Source of the DNA: Symsagittifera roscoffensis
Lineage: Eukaryota > Xenacoelomorpha > Acoela > Convolutidae
Length of the DNA stretch: 64,000 nt
Assembly (NCBI RefSeq): GCF_963678635.1
Contig: NC_087071.1
Span: 41,185,797-41,249,796, forward strand
Direction: 5' to 3'
The notes beneath the pieces are model-generated. The model was not told the origin of the DNA. It saw nothing but the letters and a program-made list of their open reading frames with translations, and did no database searches. A program made the position numbers and the translations under genes. Each line of letters begins with the position of its first letter. The stretch's first letter is position 1. Below, piece by piece: positions 32,101 to 44,871 of the stretch.

Positions 32101-35100
32101 TTTTGGTAAATTACACACAGAGTGTAAAATTATAAATAAATGGCATCATAATTGGTATCATTTTTACAGAGTGGAACAATTTTTTTAATGATTTTGAAAG
32201 AACTGGATAATTTTTTCTCTCAAATGTTTAAAATAGGCTCAAATTCATTCTATATTGAGCCCTGAGGTGACTTACATGCTGTTCTAACTATCAATAGCGA
32301 TTATCATATCAGCTAAAACAATGCTGAATCCTGGCTCAAACGTAAGGAAAACGTCCGATTTCTCGGAAAAATCGATTAAATAACCTTCATATTAGACTCG
32401 ATATCTGGACTAATTCTCCACCCGTCACCTTGAATGTATACTTGATTTGCTTTCTGTCCAAGCAAATTAAAAAAAAACTAAGATCTTCAATTGAAATGAT
32501 CGATTATGTTCATGGAAATTTCTTTAGACTAAAGATTAGGTCTACCTTTTCCAAAATAGGTTTGAGACTTTCGGATCATTTTACTCTGAAAGTCTTACGA
32601 CAATTTGAACTCGATTGTGGCTTGCGTTGGTTTTTCCGTCAGTTATTTTCTTTGAACAAAAACAAAAGATATATTTATTGAAAAATTTTTTTTTGTACAT
32701 AAGATTGTTACGTTATGTTTGCTGAAGTCTGTGATGTTTGACAAACTTGATATCTAACAAAATAGACCGTCTGGGAAGATTTAATAGGTTATCACTTAAT
32801 TTTTATGTGTGCGCGTTTGTATTCTAGGTCAAACTCATTATGCAAATCTCTCGTTTCCATTCAGTGACGGCATATCAATCAAGATCGAAATTAAGATAAA
32901 CAAGGAATTGGAAAATTTAGGATATCCTAAATATTTAGTGGGTGATTTCCTTTTTTTAAATGATCAAAATATTGGATAAAAGTAAATGAAATCTGTCTTG
33001 CAAAAATCTTGACAAACTAATTTTAATGTGGAAAAAATCATATGGATTTCGTCCTATTTCAGTAGCTGAAAAAACAAATACACCAATCACAACTATGTTT
33101 TACAAAATTTCATAAATATTAAATTTTCATAGATTTTATATTCTATTTGGAAATGCGCATTAATTGCAAAAAACTGTTTTTTTGACAAGAACTAATCAAA
33201 ATTAAGTATTTGAAATTTATTCACAGAAAAAAGACACTCTATATTAGATTTTTAATACACAGAAAAAAAAACAGAAAAAAAAGAAAAATCATAAAAATTT
33301 AACCACTTTTTCTCTGATTTGTTCATTTTGTATCAGTGAATTTTTTTAATCTTTCTGGAATACTGCATTCCACACGACAGGAATTGTTCTTGATTTACAA
33401 AATCTACAATTGGTGTAGAAGTGAGCTAGAAGTGATGTCCAAAATCGGAACAAACCCAATGTTTTCAGCATCGTGAAAATAGTTTTCCTGATAACCCAGA
33501 CTTCTCCTCCTCTACATTGACCAAGATAGACTTGCTGGGGTTTTTCCATTTGTACAAATTTGTTTGTGATGATTTTTTGAAGATTGGACTGATGTAAGTC
33601 TTAATCCTTGTAGTGCTTTTGTGACCCAGCATACATCCCAACTCTTGTTTTTTTTTCAAAATTTAATATTAAAGTAAATATTGGTTAATTGCTTGAATAC
33701 ACTTCTGATTAGAAGAGCAATTTGATTTGATAGAGGGAAATGAATTGATTCGACGGATGAGATAAAGTTGAAGAAGTCATTATGACTCTTCTTGATTTCC
33801 CCCTAAGAAAGTACGATGAATTATGTAAAATTTAGACAACATTTTCCAACTATGAAAATTGCGCAAGCGCTGCTTCTACTAAAGCAATCCACAATTTTCT
33901 GTAAATTCCAAATGGCAGCAACTTTTTAAACAGATTAAAATAAAGAATCAGTATTTTTTCCGTTTCCAGTGTCTTTTACGAAAATTACATGATAACCCAA
34001 GATAATTTATTCAAGATAGTAACCCATTCTACCCACAATTCTTACTGCTTTTGCTTGATTGCAATTTCCATTTGGTCTTGATAGTAACATTTCTCAGAGC
34101 TTAGATGCAAGCATGTTTATATATCAAGAAGTTGAGCTATTTACGCTTTGTACAGAGACAGATTCAAGTAAATTACTGTATAATCAAATGGAGATTTTTC
34201 AATCAGCTTAGAGGGGCAGTTGAACACAACTTACATAAAAATCAGCCTAAAAAACTTTAAAACTTTAGTATTGCAAATTAACGACTAGTTCGGAAAAAAG
34301 TGTCCATTATCTATGTTATAGTGCATCAAAGCAAACTTTTGAAAGAGTTCAAAAAATTGAAAACTCAAAAGATGAATCATTTTTTTTTGAAAATTTTTGA
34401 TTGTTTTTTCAATGGTCATGTTTCGAAAAGGTTATTAAAAACATATTTTATTAAAGAAATCTCAACGTATTTTATGTGTTTCCTTTAAAGTTTGCATTAG
34501 GATCCATAGAAACTCGAAACTTTTGATCGGAAAAGTTAAAACAAAATGAGAAAAAAGAGTTTTTTTATTAAAAATTACTGATACAACTGGACGTGTACAA
34601 AGACAGAAGAAATGTGTTTATATACAATTTGATAAGTTATTCGAGTTCTTCGCATTTTCATCTCCATGTGCCAAAGCATGTTTTTTTTTCAACAGAGATT
34701 TTTTATTCTGTTGAATCAAAGAGTTTTGTTTCTACTATTTTTAATCTTGATTTGTTTCATTTTTTACAATCACGAAAAAGAAATTTTCTTGGACTGAAAC
34801 AAAACTTTGGATTTTTATACAAGATGTAATGTTCAAAAATTTCTTTGAATTTATTTATTTGTAGTAAATGCTCACTTGGAAGCTAATGAAAATTTATTCC
34901 TTATCCCAGATCCGTATTTTCATCCTTTTTGTTCTCAATAGGATTCTATGAAAAACCGCGTTTCTTTCTCAATGATGTCTTAAAAATTGCTATCAGTTTT
35001 CTGTATTCTTTGATTCTTTTACCCTCGAGTTCTCAGAAAAATCTTTGATAATTTGCTCACTAGGGCGAGAGAAATTTTTAATTCGGTGATTTTGTTAGAT

Positions 35101-37949
35101 TCAACATCATTTTTGAACTGAATGCAGTAACTCACTCGTTCTGTTACGGTTGGCTTTAATTTTGAAGTACATTTTTTGGCAATGAAAATCTCAGTATAAT
35201 TGTGGCGACTTCAAATAGTCAAAGTTAATAAAATTCTAAAAACATTTTTTATATCCACCAATTTTGTACCAGGAAGAACACGTTTTTCTCTGAAATTCTG
35301 ATTGGCTGAGTGGTGAGTGTTCCTAGAAATGTTTAAAATTTTTTCTCTAACGTTTTTTTTGTTTGCTTTTTAATCACTCATAGGAGATTGAACAAACATG
35401 AATTTGAAAATTTTTAAATAGGCTGTATATTTGTTTAAAATTGTAACTTTGGTGAAGTTTTAGTAACTCACTTTAGAGTTCAAAATGATTTAAATAAAGT
35501 TACGCAAATCTTCTATCAATCTTGTCGTTTAGATAAGATTATATGATTTATTTCTGTGGAAATCTAATTTGTTCAATTGTTTTAAGAATAATCCCAGTAG
35601 AACAACAACTGGCAAGACTTTTTTTTTGATTATTGAAAATTCTGAAAGCATTTATCCTCAACTTTCTTTTCTTAAGTGTAAAATCTTTTGTTTTGTGAAA
35701 TGCCATTTTGATCAATTTCCATAAGAAATTGTTTCTGATAGGCATAATTCTCAATCAATCTCATCAATTAAAAAAAAGATTTAGACTTTTCAACGTAGAG
35801 GCCTGATTAATTGATGTTGTTTTCTGGATAATTCTAGTAGATTAACAACTTGTGAATTTTTTTTTTCTAGAATTTGTATATGCCCACCTTCTCTCTATTC
35901 AGAATATTCTAGAGATTTCTTTATGTGAAATGTAGTTTTTTAAACTATGTTTGATTTGACCATTTCTTAGACATAATAAGCAAAAACGTTTTATACTTAT
36001 GCAAGAATGCACTAAATATTTTCTAAATAAAAACTTGCATCCGCTCAAACTATTAGCTCTACGTTTGAGAGAAATCAAAAAATTCCAACCTTGAGTTTTT
36101 ATTCTGATTTGCTGTAGTTATTTGAGTGTTTTATTCAATGTTATTGGCTTTAAAAAGCCACAATATATAAAAATTTATATCAAAACACAAAAATAACCAA
36201 CAAAATCTTGAAAAGTTATACACAAGGTGCAAAATCTTTTTCAAACAAGTGACAAGATGGTGAAAATGTTTTGGTTTGTTAGCCAGTAGCGAAACTCATA
36301 ACAGTTTCACTCATACAAGGTAATTTTATCTAACATTAAATTTTAATGAAAATTATTAACAAGATGCAAAAACTTTTTTCAGCGTTCATAGCAACAAGCG
36401 AAAAACGTTGTGTTTTCTTCACGAACTTTCCTGAGACAATAATTTTCCTTTTTCTCAGTTTTTTTTTTTCATTTTTTGATAGGAGTTGAAAAAGTTTTTG
36501 TATTTTTTACGAAAATTTTTTAGAGTTTTGTCTAACATTTGTGCAAAAAAAAGAACAAATTTCCGAATTTCTCTTGCTTGCAATTTTTCTGCTTGATATT
36601 GTATTACCAGAGAATCTCATAATTAGAAGAAGTTTGTAAAAACAAATAAGAATTAGAAAAAAAAATGAAATCAAACAACAAACAGTTACACAAAATAGAA
36701 AACGGCTGTCGAGTAGCAGAAGACTTCTTTAGGTTATTTTTTGAGCTTGATCGCATGCATCGTTTCAATTTCTTTCTCAGTGATGGGCAGTTGCACCTGT
36801 TTATATTTGTTGAAGTTTAATCGCAACTGTATTGAAAAGAATTGGGATATCCATTCCTTCCAAAATTACACCATAAACTGTTCATCGCACTTGAATTTGT
36901 AACAAACCAGCGAAAATTCTACCATATACGGAAAATAGCTGACTTGCATTGAAAATTTGTTTCGTGTAGTAGATAGATTTTAAAGAAAAAGAAGGAGTAA
37001 AGACCGAAAATATAAATGCTCTTGAGAGAGAAGGTCATTGACAGAAGCAAGGTTGAAAATAAGTTGATTTTTAATTAAGAGTTGGGGCTACTTTCATTTC
37101 AAGTGTGGATGTTACAATCAGAATAATTGGTCTGTAGTTTTGTCCGATCAGATTTCAGTATATTTTCAAGAAATATTTCAATAAGTTCGTGTCCAATCAG
37201 AATTAAACTTCCACAATAGGGAAATTTCTCACATTGTCGCTTCCAATTATAAAACATTTATCTACGTTATTAGTTTAGGTGGTCATCTCCAAAGTTATTT
37301 ACTTTATAAGCAATTGAAACGTCCAAAAAAATCTGACTGTTATACGTAATAAAAGCGTAAAGAACAAGTATCAATCTGCAAGTTCTTTCATCATTTCAAT
37401 AATGTTTCTTTTGTATAATCTTTGAGAAACCGCTGAAATTCGATGAAATGATTAATTTCTCTAATTTTGACATGGAATTGATAAGACAGTTTGAAGCTGA
37501 TACAGTTTTCAAAGCAAATTTCTGCAAAATTTTAACCAATTCTCATCAAATAGAATTTTGAGTTTTGAAAAAGGCTTTGACGAATTGAAGGAACGAGTTT
37601 TTTACAGAGAGTTTTCAAAAATTTAAGTTAATCAGCCGTGAGTTGAAATATTTGCTACGCAAAAATTGGATAAAAAAAGCTTTTATTGGATAAGTATCTC
37701 TGATGAGACCTTTGTTTAGTCGGATAACTCATAACAATCAGCAGAATACGAATTCCTTAAAGCAAGTCGCATACACACGCTCGTTAAAACTAGATCAAAG
37801 TCGACAAATTGTGTACCGTTTGAGAGAAATTTTTGAAGCTACTAATCATTTCAGCTTTTATTAAGGATTTTCCCACAATTTTGGATTGGGATCAGAAACA
37901 ATTTCGATTGAAAATATGTCAGAGAAAAACTGATAGATGAGGCTGTATT
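29103..37949. other. Long AT-rich intron sequence, no gene seen
   Basis: Part of the 15.5-kb intron between the CTLD exons at 28,964 and 44,620. Long A/T runs and many stops occur in all frames. The open stretches at 33,346-33,659 (minus), 34,593-34,829 (plus) and 36,700-36,800 (minus) were examined and not accepted as genes. No repeats with defined ends were found. Confidence 0.6.
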
Positions 37950-40200
37950 TATAAAAATCAATTATTTTACGATATCAATACTGAGGATGAAGATTTTTCG
38001 GGCGAATTAGCTAGGAGAAGTATCAGTAACTACAGTGACACGATGAAACTTGTACGATACAACAGTAGTTATTTTCAAGTCAATTTTACCGACAACATCT
38101 TCAATTGCATCCGGCAAACTGCTAGCGATACTTTTTCCATAAAGCAGAAATCTTCAACAAACATATTTTTTGTTACAATGACTGAGTCAAACACGTTTAC
38201 ACCAAGTTTGTGTTCACGCTACATGTATGGTTGTTTGAAATAAAATTGGAAGGGTTCGAAAAAGAGTGAACCACGGAAGAAACAATGTTCAAAAATTTGC
38301 CATTTTTGACTTTAAAACGTCAAGCGTACCCTCCCAAAGGTTGAAACCGACAGTAACAATACCCTTAGTTGGTAAGCTTGAGCACATTTCCTTGTTAATT
38401 TTATCCAATTTGCGTGACAAACCCATTATTTTGGGTGACAAAGATTCAAAATTCCTGATTATTAAATTTTTTGCAAATTCAGGAAAAAAAGGCCAAAGAA
38501 AGGAGAAGCGATTGTATTGAGGATTAGGAAGAAACAGATTTATCCACTCACTTTCACTTTTCTCAAAAAAAATAAACTTGATTTGCAACATCAAGATTTA
38601 CACCAAAAATCCGGTAGTATTGGAATTGAACAGTGGTATGTTATAAATTAAATTTCATAGAACTACTCACTTCTTAATCATTGAAAAGGAAACTGAACCT
38701 TTAGTTATCGAGAAAAAGCTTCTGGATAATCTGAAGTTTTTAAGTGGAGCTACTCTTTTTTCTTAAGCTTACAAAGCCAGTGAGATGAAGAAATACTTCC
38801 CACGAATACGGTTTAACACTCACCGCAAGCTCGATGAACAAAAACTACCTATGTATGGTGATTTTTACAGTAAAATGTAGAACAGAAACACTCTGGATAA
38901 AAATTTTGATGTTTTTCAGAGTCTTCTCTACGCTTAACTAACAGAAGAGCAAGCAATGAAAAAAAATCGGACAGGAAACCCAACCACTTACGAGACTCGA
39001 AAACCACAACAACTCAATTTTTATCCGGGAACATGAAAAATGACAAATTTTAGCAGTTTTGTACAATTGTTCCTACCCATGAATTTATGCAGTAACTGAT
39101 TGAATATTATCATTGTAAAGAGATATACACGTTAAGACTTGGCTGCACGCCGAATCTAGAGAACTTTTTTTAAACACAAGTCAACCATATGTAAATTTCA
39201 TCATTTCATCTCGAGTGACTTGCTGGACTTGCGATTTGACTGGTGCCCCTTCTATTGTTTTCGAAAGGAAAACAGCAGCAAACGAGGAATTCGTTCGATA
39301 ATTGAACAACTCGTGTGAGTCAACCTTTGGGACTGACGCTAGTCAATTATATTCACATTCGATGTTTTGGGGCGTTTTCACAAGTTTGATTACGAGGTGA
39401 GGCAATAAGAAGAAAGCCCAAAAACTAAAGGCAAGGCGAAATTGAGTTCGTAGGATGGTTTTTGAAAGGTAATTTTTCTAAGATGGATTTTGAAGCAATG
39501 GGATATTACGTCCTTTTTTAACCAAGTGAAGAAGCTAGACCTGAAGCTGAACCAAAAATAAAAAAAATGGACGAGCCTCGAAAAAAGTACATCCGAGAAA
39601 AAAAGTACTACATAGAAGAAATGTGGGATGGTAGTAGTTGAGATCAGTAAGTAAACATCGAAGACGCAAAAATAATGTGAGAACAAACTTTTACTCAAAA
39701 GAGCTCTTTCCTCCCATTCACTATTGCAATAGAATAGAAAAGAAACAATATTCCGCTGAGTAATATGCGATCTCATTGTCCCAGATAAACTTAAAGTCAA
39801 TTCTCTAACTTACCATTTTTTTTCAAAAGTATTGACATTTACCACAAACAATTTTGGGGAATAAAGGAAAAACTATGCCGAAAAAATATTTGGTTGAAAA
39901 GACGCAACGAAAGTTGATATCGAGCTTCAGTGTAACGGACGGCACACTTACAACACTTCATAGAAATTTTCAAAAACTTTCTTTCCGATAATGGAACGCA
40001 GTGTGCAAAATTGATCGATTTTCGATTTGAACAACACACACAGTATGAAGTGTTCATTAGTCTCAGGGTCTAATTTGATGCTAGGCGAGATTCCCTTATC
40101 TTGTGTAGTTGCCGAAAAAAAGTCTAGGAAATAGTTGCGATGCCTATCAAAGAAAGGGCAGAGCCAGGCATACAATGACATCATAAATCAGTGACTAAGA
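37950..40200 (+). mobile_element. Probable LTR-retroelement remnant
   Basis: Weak but ordered plus-strand resemblance to a gypsy-type pol. A stretch near 38,350-38,450 (VTIPLVGKLEHISLL, then KPIILGDKD) looks like the end of an aspartic protease. A block follows with EKETEPLVIEKKLLDNLKFL near 38,690. An integrase-like FLSDNGTQC lies near 39,980. It is very broken, with breaks throughout. No LTRs or clear reverse transcriptase were found, so the class is tentative. Confidence 0.4.
39582..39828 (+). repeat. Source of a 247-bp duplicated segment
   Basis: This segment recurs, by eye without a difference, at 42,671-42,917 in the same orientation, 3,089 bp downstream. It starts at AAAAAGTACATCCGAG and ends at TTTTTTTTCAAAA. 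It has no known function. Confidence 0.93.
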
Positions 40201-41881
40201 AACCCATCAGGCTGTCAGTAACCAGTTCTTCAAGAGATTCAAAACTGTAGCTAAGGACTTGTATGAAGTGTTGCTTGTAATTTTTTTTATCGAAATTCAT
40301 ACAGATTCCCTCCTTTTCGCTTGAGCAGACAAAATTTTCAAGCAGAGCAGAATGGGCTGAGAAGCGCACCAAAATTGTGGGCCTTGATACGAACTATCAA
40401 GGATATCTCGACAACAAAGGATTGTCGAGACGTTTCTAGAGCAGATTCGAAAAAAAAAGTTTTCCCATACCTGCTGCTCTAACCATAAAAAAAATGACAA
40501 GCGAGAACCAGATTTGTTCAAGCACCAAAATTGTGGGCCTTGGTAGGAAATGTTTTTTTTTGCTGTTACGATGCTAAAAAAAGAAGTATAAATTTAACAG
40601 GAAAGGACTGAATAATGGCGCATCAGTAGACTCTGGAGATGGAATGATGGCAAAGGATCGACTAGTACTGGGTGAGGCAGTAAACCTTAAGTCAATTGAT
40701 GAAGGATTTCAAACTATAATTAAAACAGTTTCAAACCTTGAACCAATTCAAATGGGACTGAGCTTTTTTACTCTAAACTTTGTAAGAGTATCCTAATTGT
40801 TGTAACAGATATGTAGTAAGATTTGATATGATACAGGAAAATGATACTTTTCCTCTGTGATTAAATTTTTTCAGTAAATAATTCCTTTCAAGGCTGGGGT
40901 TCACATCTCAAACTGTTTTTGTTTTTTGATCTAAAAAAAGTTTTGAATCTTAAGGATTGCTGTATCGGCAAAAAAAAATTTAGCTTGAAAAATTTTGGAA
41001 TTAAAAATTTATTAAAACCTATCATCTTACTATCTGGAACGCTGAAACCAATAAAATTATCTGAGTACTTTGGGCAACTTATTCCCTATGCTAATATAGA
41101 CCTTGCTGATCGGATACTCTAAAGCTTGTGTGAAAACTCAGGGGTCGGCACCCATACCCACGATTTGGCGCAAACACGTGCTACTACTGTTTAACTATGG
41201 TATATTACTAATAAATACTACAAATACTACTACTGCTTAACAAAAGTTGATCAGTAGTATGTATTCCTTCACAATCAATTCCCGTTTATGACAAAAATAG
41301 ATCAGTCGGTTTTTTGTTTGCTCATAAATTGCAAATGTATAATTCACTTCTGAAGTATCTTGTATTTTCCTGTTCCCTGTAATCAATCATGAAACACTGG
41401 GAAAGTTTTTCCGTATCTCATAACAGAGGGTGCTGACTAGATACTTTAGAGTTTTGCTAATACAGGTGGTGCAGCACCCATACTCACTGTTTGGCTCCAA
41501 TAGATACTACTACACATTTTGGCTCCAACACAGATTTCGAAAACAAATTTGCGGAATCTGCTCAGATTTGTGGAATCCGCTTATATTTCGAGAAATCGGC
41601 TTGCATTTGCGAAATCCGAAACAACTAGTTATTTTCGCCCATTGAGACAGTAGGAACTTAACTAAAGTGTCGATAAGCTTTACGTTTCAGTCATTTGAGC
41701 TCGGAATCTACTGCCGTTGTCATATCATTTTACCATGTCATTGAGGACATTGGCCTGATTTATGAAAAACTTTCAAATGGCTTTACGAAATTTTGCTAAC
41801 AATTTTTTCTAATAATTACAGACTCTTAAGTTAATGCTGGACATGTTTCAAAATCTTAGTTTAAGCGTCTAAAGTTTTTGC
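40201..41881. other. No gene supported
   Basis: A plus-strand open stretch at 40,612-40,795 (contains SVDSGDGMMAKDRLVLGEAV) has protein-like composition but no recognisable family; it may be more of the retroelement remnant. ACCAAAATTGTGGGCCTTG occurs twice, near 40,367 and 40,526. The remainder is AT-rich. Confidence 0.45.
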
Positions 41882-42522
41882 CTTGCCCGCACTGAAGTAT
41901 GGATGATAATCGATTGTTTTGTCAATTTATATTCAGTATTTATAAATTTCCAAGAATAATCAATCATAATTCATCTAAAATGGATCATAATCCTAGTTTT
42001 TCAATATCAAAAAAACCCATTAAAATCGATTACAACCGATTACCATCCATTAGAAACGTAATAAAATCGTAACTTTTTTTCAATCATCATAAACCATTAT
42101 AATAGATTATAAGCGATTATAGTGTTTTTTTTGAAAACTAGTTATAAATTTTGCAATTTTATAAAGTTATCTCATTTCCTGTTTCGTGCAGTTGCTACGT
42201 ATTAGGTTTCAATTTTTTTTACTTTTCAAAAAAGTTTATGTAGATTGCGAGTAGACTGTGAGTAACGCAGGAATGTTGCAAATTTTGCAAATGGTTTTTC
42301 AAAAAATTGTAAAAGTAATAATCCGTTATGATTAATTATAATGGTTTTTAAATGGATTATAATCCATAATAATGGTTTTTAATGAAAAATTGTTACAAAA
42401 AAAATCGACTATACTGACAATATAAACAGTTTACTGGAAAGAGTAGATTATATTGACAACATTTTAGACAAATTTTCTTCATTATAATCGATAATTATGC
42501 ATGAAACTCCGGTGCGGGCAAG
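41882..42522. mobile_element. 641-bp MITE with ~30-bp terminal inverted repeats
   Basis: The left end reads CTTGCCCGCACTGAAGT and continues to GGATGATAATCGA. The right end is its inverse (TCGATAATTATGCAT, then ACTCCGGTGCGGGCAAG). The interior is packed with short imperfect repeats of TAATCGATTATAAT and its inverse. No coding capacity. Its right half is included in the duplication 42,296-42,663 / 42,909-43,276. Confidence 0.78.
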
Positions 42523-42663
42523 CTTATAAGAAAGTCAGCTAGATGATCTTTCAGGGACAGTTCCACTAAGAACAAATTCACTCATAACAGGAGATCAAAA
42601 GTGTTATTCGAAGACATCTGAATTTTTGTCTTTCTAATTTTGTCATATTTAAAACCTGGCCCA
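42296..42663 (+). repeat. Direct repeat unit R1 (368 bp)
   Basis: By eye identical to 42,909-43,276 (offset 613 bp). It spans the right half of the MITE and about 140 bp beyond it. Confidence 0.93.
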
Positions 42664-42670
42664 TTTATTT

Positions 42671-42917
42671 AAAAAGTACATCCGAGAAAAAAAGTACTAC
42701 ATAGAAGAAATGTGGGATGGTAGTAGTTGAGATCAGTAAGTAAACATCGAAGACGCAAAAATAATGTGAGAACAAACTTTTACTCAAAAGAGCTCTTTCC
42801 TCCCATTCACTATTGCAATAGAATAGAAAAGAAACAATATTCCGCTGAGTAATATGCGATCTCATTGTCCCAGATAAACTTAAAGTCAATTCTCTAACTT
42901 ACCATTTTTTTTCAAAA
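42671..42917 (+). repeat. Inserted copy of 39,582-39,828
   Basis: This lies between the two 368-bp direct repeats. Its last bases (TTTTTCAAAA) are also the first bases of R2, so the joint is at about 9-10 bp of microhomology. The left joint has 7 bp of unmatched filler (TTTATTT). Confidence 0.93.
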
Positions 42918-43276
42918 AATTGTAAAAGTAATAATCCGTTATGATTAATTATAATGGTTTTTAAATGGATTATAATCCATAATAATGGTTTTTAATGAAA
43001 AATTGTTACAAAAAAAATCGACTATACTGACAATATAAACAGTTTACTGGAAAGAGTAGATTATATTGACAACATTTTAGACAAATTTTCTTCATTATAA
43101 TCGATAATTATGCATGAAACTCCGGTGCGGGCAAGCTTATAAGAAAGTCAGCTAGATGATCTTTCAGGGACAGTTCCACTAAGAACAAATTCACTCATAA
43201 CAGGAGATCAAAAGTGTTATTCGAAGACATCTGAATTTTTGTCTTTCTAATTTTGTCATATTTAAAACCTGGCCCA
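42909..43276 (+). repeat. Direct repeat unit R2 (368 bp)
   Basis: Second copy of 42,296-42,663. It carries a second right end of the MITE (near 43,124-43,135). Absence of visible differences implies a very recent event or an assembly artefact. Confidence 0.93.
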
Positions 43277-43639
43277 GTTATCATATCGAGTTACAAAATT
43301 TTCTTTTTAGTGAACTATGTGCTCATATTTTGCCATTGGTTTCCACAGCAGACTGAAAAAAATATGTGGCTTAATCCACAAACTGTTATTTTTGTTTGAT
43401 GTTTTGGATTCTCAAAAACCGGAAGCAAAAACCCTGTATTGCTAAAAATTGCTCCAATTAAGGCGAATTTAAAGTTAATTTGAAGTTATATGTTTAAAAT
43501 TTTAAACTTCAATTTAGTTCTGAACGTCTTTTACAACTTATTTGATAATTTGGTAAACTAAATTGATTAAATGGACCTTATTATTGAATATAGTAATTGT
43601 AATCGACTACAAGTATGAGCTCTCGCGTCATACTTTTTG

Positions 43640-44543
43640 CTTCGACTTTCGATACAAAAGTAACGGAGTATTTGTGCTCGGGGTGGGTTTTATTTTCTTC
43701 AGACAAATTTCAACTAGCCATTTTAACTAGACTTTTTAACTAGCCATTTTTGACGGAATTTTTTTTATCATTCAAAAGGTTTTGTTTTCCTGAGCTCAAA
43801 TTTGAAACTTTTTACCTGTGGTCGTTTTTTGTAAAGTTACAGGGGTGTAAATGTTGCCATTTTGGCCAATTTAGGACAATTAACGCGCGATACATTTTGC
43901 GCTATTAACGCGTAAGCGGAGAGTTAATCCGTCTTAGAAATTGTTTCAAATTGGTTGAAAATAGCTTATTTGCCATAATTGATTTGTTACAAGGAGCGAA
44001 ATCTATACTTTTGTGCTTTTTTGTTCCGACTTTCGATACGAAGTTAACGGAATATTTGTGCTCGGTGTGGGTTTTTTTCTTAAGACAAACTTCGACTTTT
44101 TAACTAGCCATTTTTGACGGATTTTTTTTGATATCATTCAGAAGGTATTGTTGTCCTGAGCTCAATTTTGAAATTTTTTACCTGTGTTCATTTTTTGTAA
44201 AGTTACGGGGGTTTAAATGTTGCCATTTTGGCCAATTTAGGACAATTAACGCGTGATATAATTCGCGCTATTAACGCACGTAAGCGGAGAACTAATCCGT
44301 GTTAGAAAATGTTCCAAATTGGTTGAAAATAGCTTTTTTGCCATAATTGATTTGCTACAAGTACCGAGATCTATCCTTGTACTGTATATGGCGTGTGGGG
44401 TAATGATTTTCATTAAAAAATTCAAGTTTTGGGATTTTTTTTTTCATTTTGTTCGATTTCATTTAGTTTTTCCATGTTACTACTGCTCCATTGACCTTAA
44501 GAGGCAGTCGGAACATTCAAGGCCTCGCCCTGATACGAGCAGT
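43640..44543 (+). mobile_element. Tandem foldback-family copies, abutting CTLD exon
   Basis: Two arm copies in the same orientation (43,640-44,020, truncated, and 44,021-44,500), ending in the hairpin spacer GGCAGTCGGAACATTC and on to GATACGAGCAGT. Both match the element at 21,894-22,817. The right end lies only about 76 bp past the splice donor of the CTLD exon at 44,620. No coding capacity. Confidence 0.83.
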
Positions 44544-44619
44544 CTTGTTCTATTTTGGTAGCAATTGATGCAAAAGATATCAAACTTTGCTGAAAACGGA
44601 ACTTGTAAACTTTTCTTAC

Positions 44620-44871
44620 ATTCACACGTCCAAAATCGATAGGGTCTGTCATCATTCAACTTATATTTGCGACACTCCACAGTTTTCATTCCCTGTTTCA
44701 AAGAATACGCTGCACATCTGTGATCTCGCGAGGGTTCGTTTTTGCCCCATAGGCTAGGCGGCATAATTATCGACTTATTGTCGAAACTTCTATATCCCAA
44801 TTTGAGGTCTTCAATTGTAGCAACTTTCATAGCTTCGTCTGAAAGTTGCTGCTCATATCCAACTAAGATAT
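44620..44871 (-). CDS. C-type lectin-like gene, exon (C-terminal half of a CTLD)
   Basis: A 252-bp exon with acceptor TTTGTTTATAG and donor GAAT/GTAAGA. It encodes ILVGYEQQLSDEAMKV, PPSLWGKNEPSRDHRCAAYS, and a last part with VECRKYKLN and RFWTCE. The W-x-x-x-EPS stretch sits where the Ca/sugar motif EPN or QPD lies in other CTLDs; Ser in place of Asn and the lack of a WND motif suggest that classical Ca-dependent sugar binding may be lost. The three cysteines fit the domain's conserved pairs. Start and end are both phase 1, and the end fits the exon at 28,964-29,102, giving CEYPACPEGF across the joint. The gene therefore encodes at least two CTLDs in series on the minus strand. The first half of this domain should lie to the right. 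Confidence 0.83.

Noticed and set aside
33346-33659. Two overlapping minus-strand frames with cysteines, considered as lectin exons
   Set aside because: Cysteine spacing does not fit a CTLD, the two frames conflict, and splice sites are poor.
36700-36800. Minus-strand words (QLPITEKEIETMHAIKLKK) that hinted at a retroelement
   Set aside because: Too short and isolated to call; no neighbouring pol motifs.
39390-39800. 136-codon minus-strand frame rich in Phe and Ser, partly repeated at 42,665-42,889
   Set aside because: Its repetition comes from the 247-bp duplication; composition is that of reverse-read AT-rich DNA opposite a retroelement remnant.
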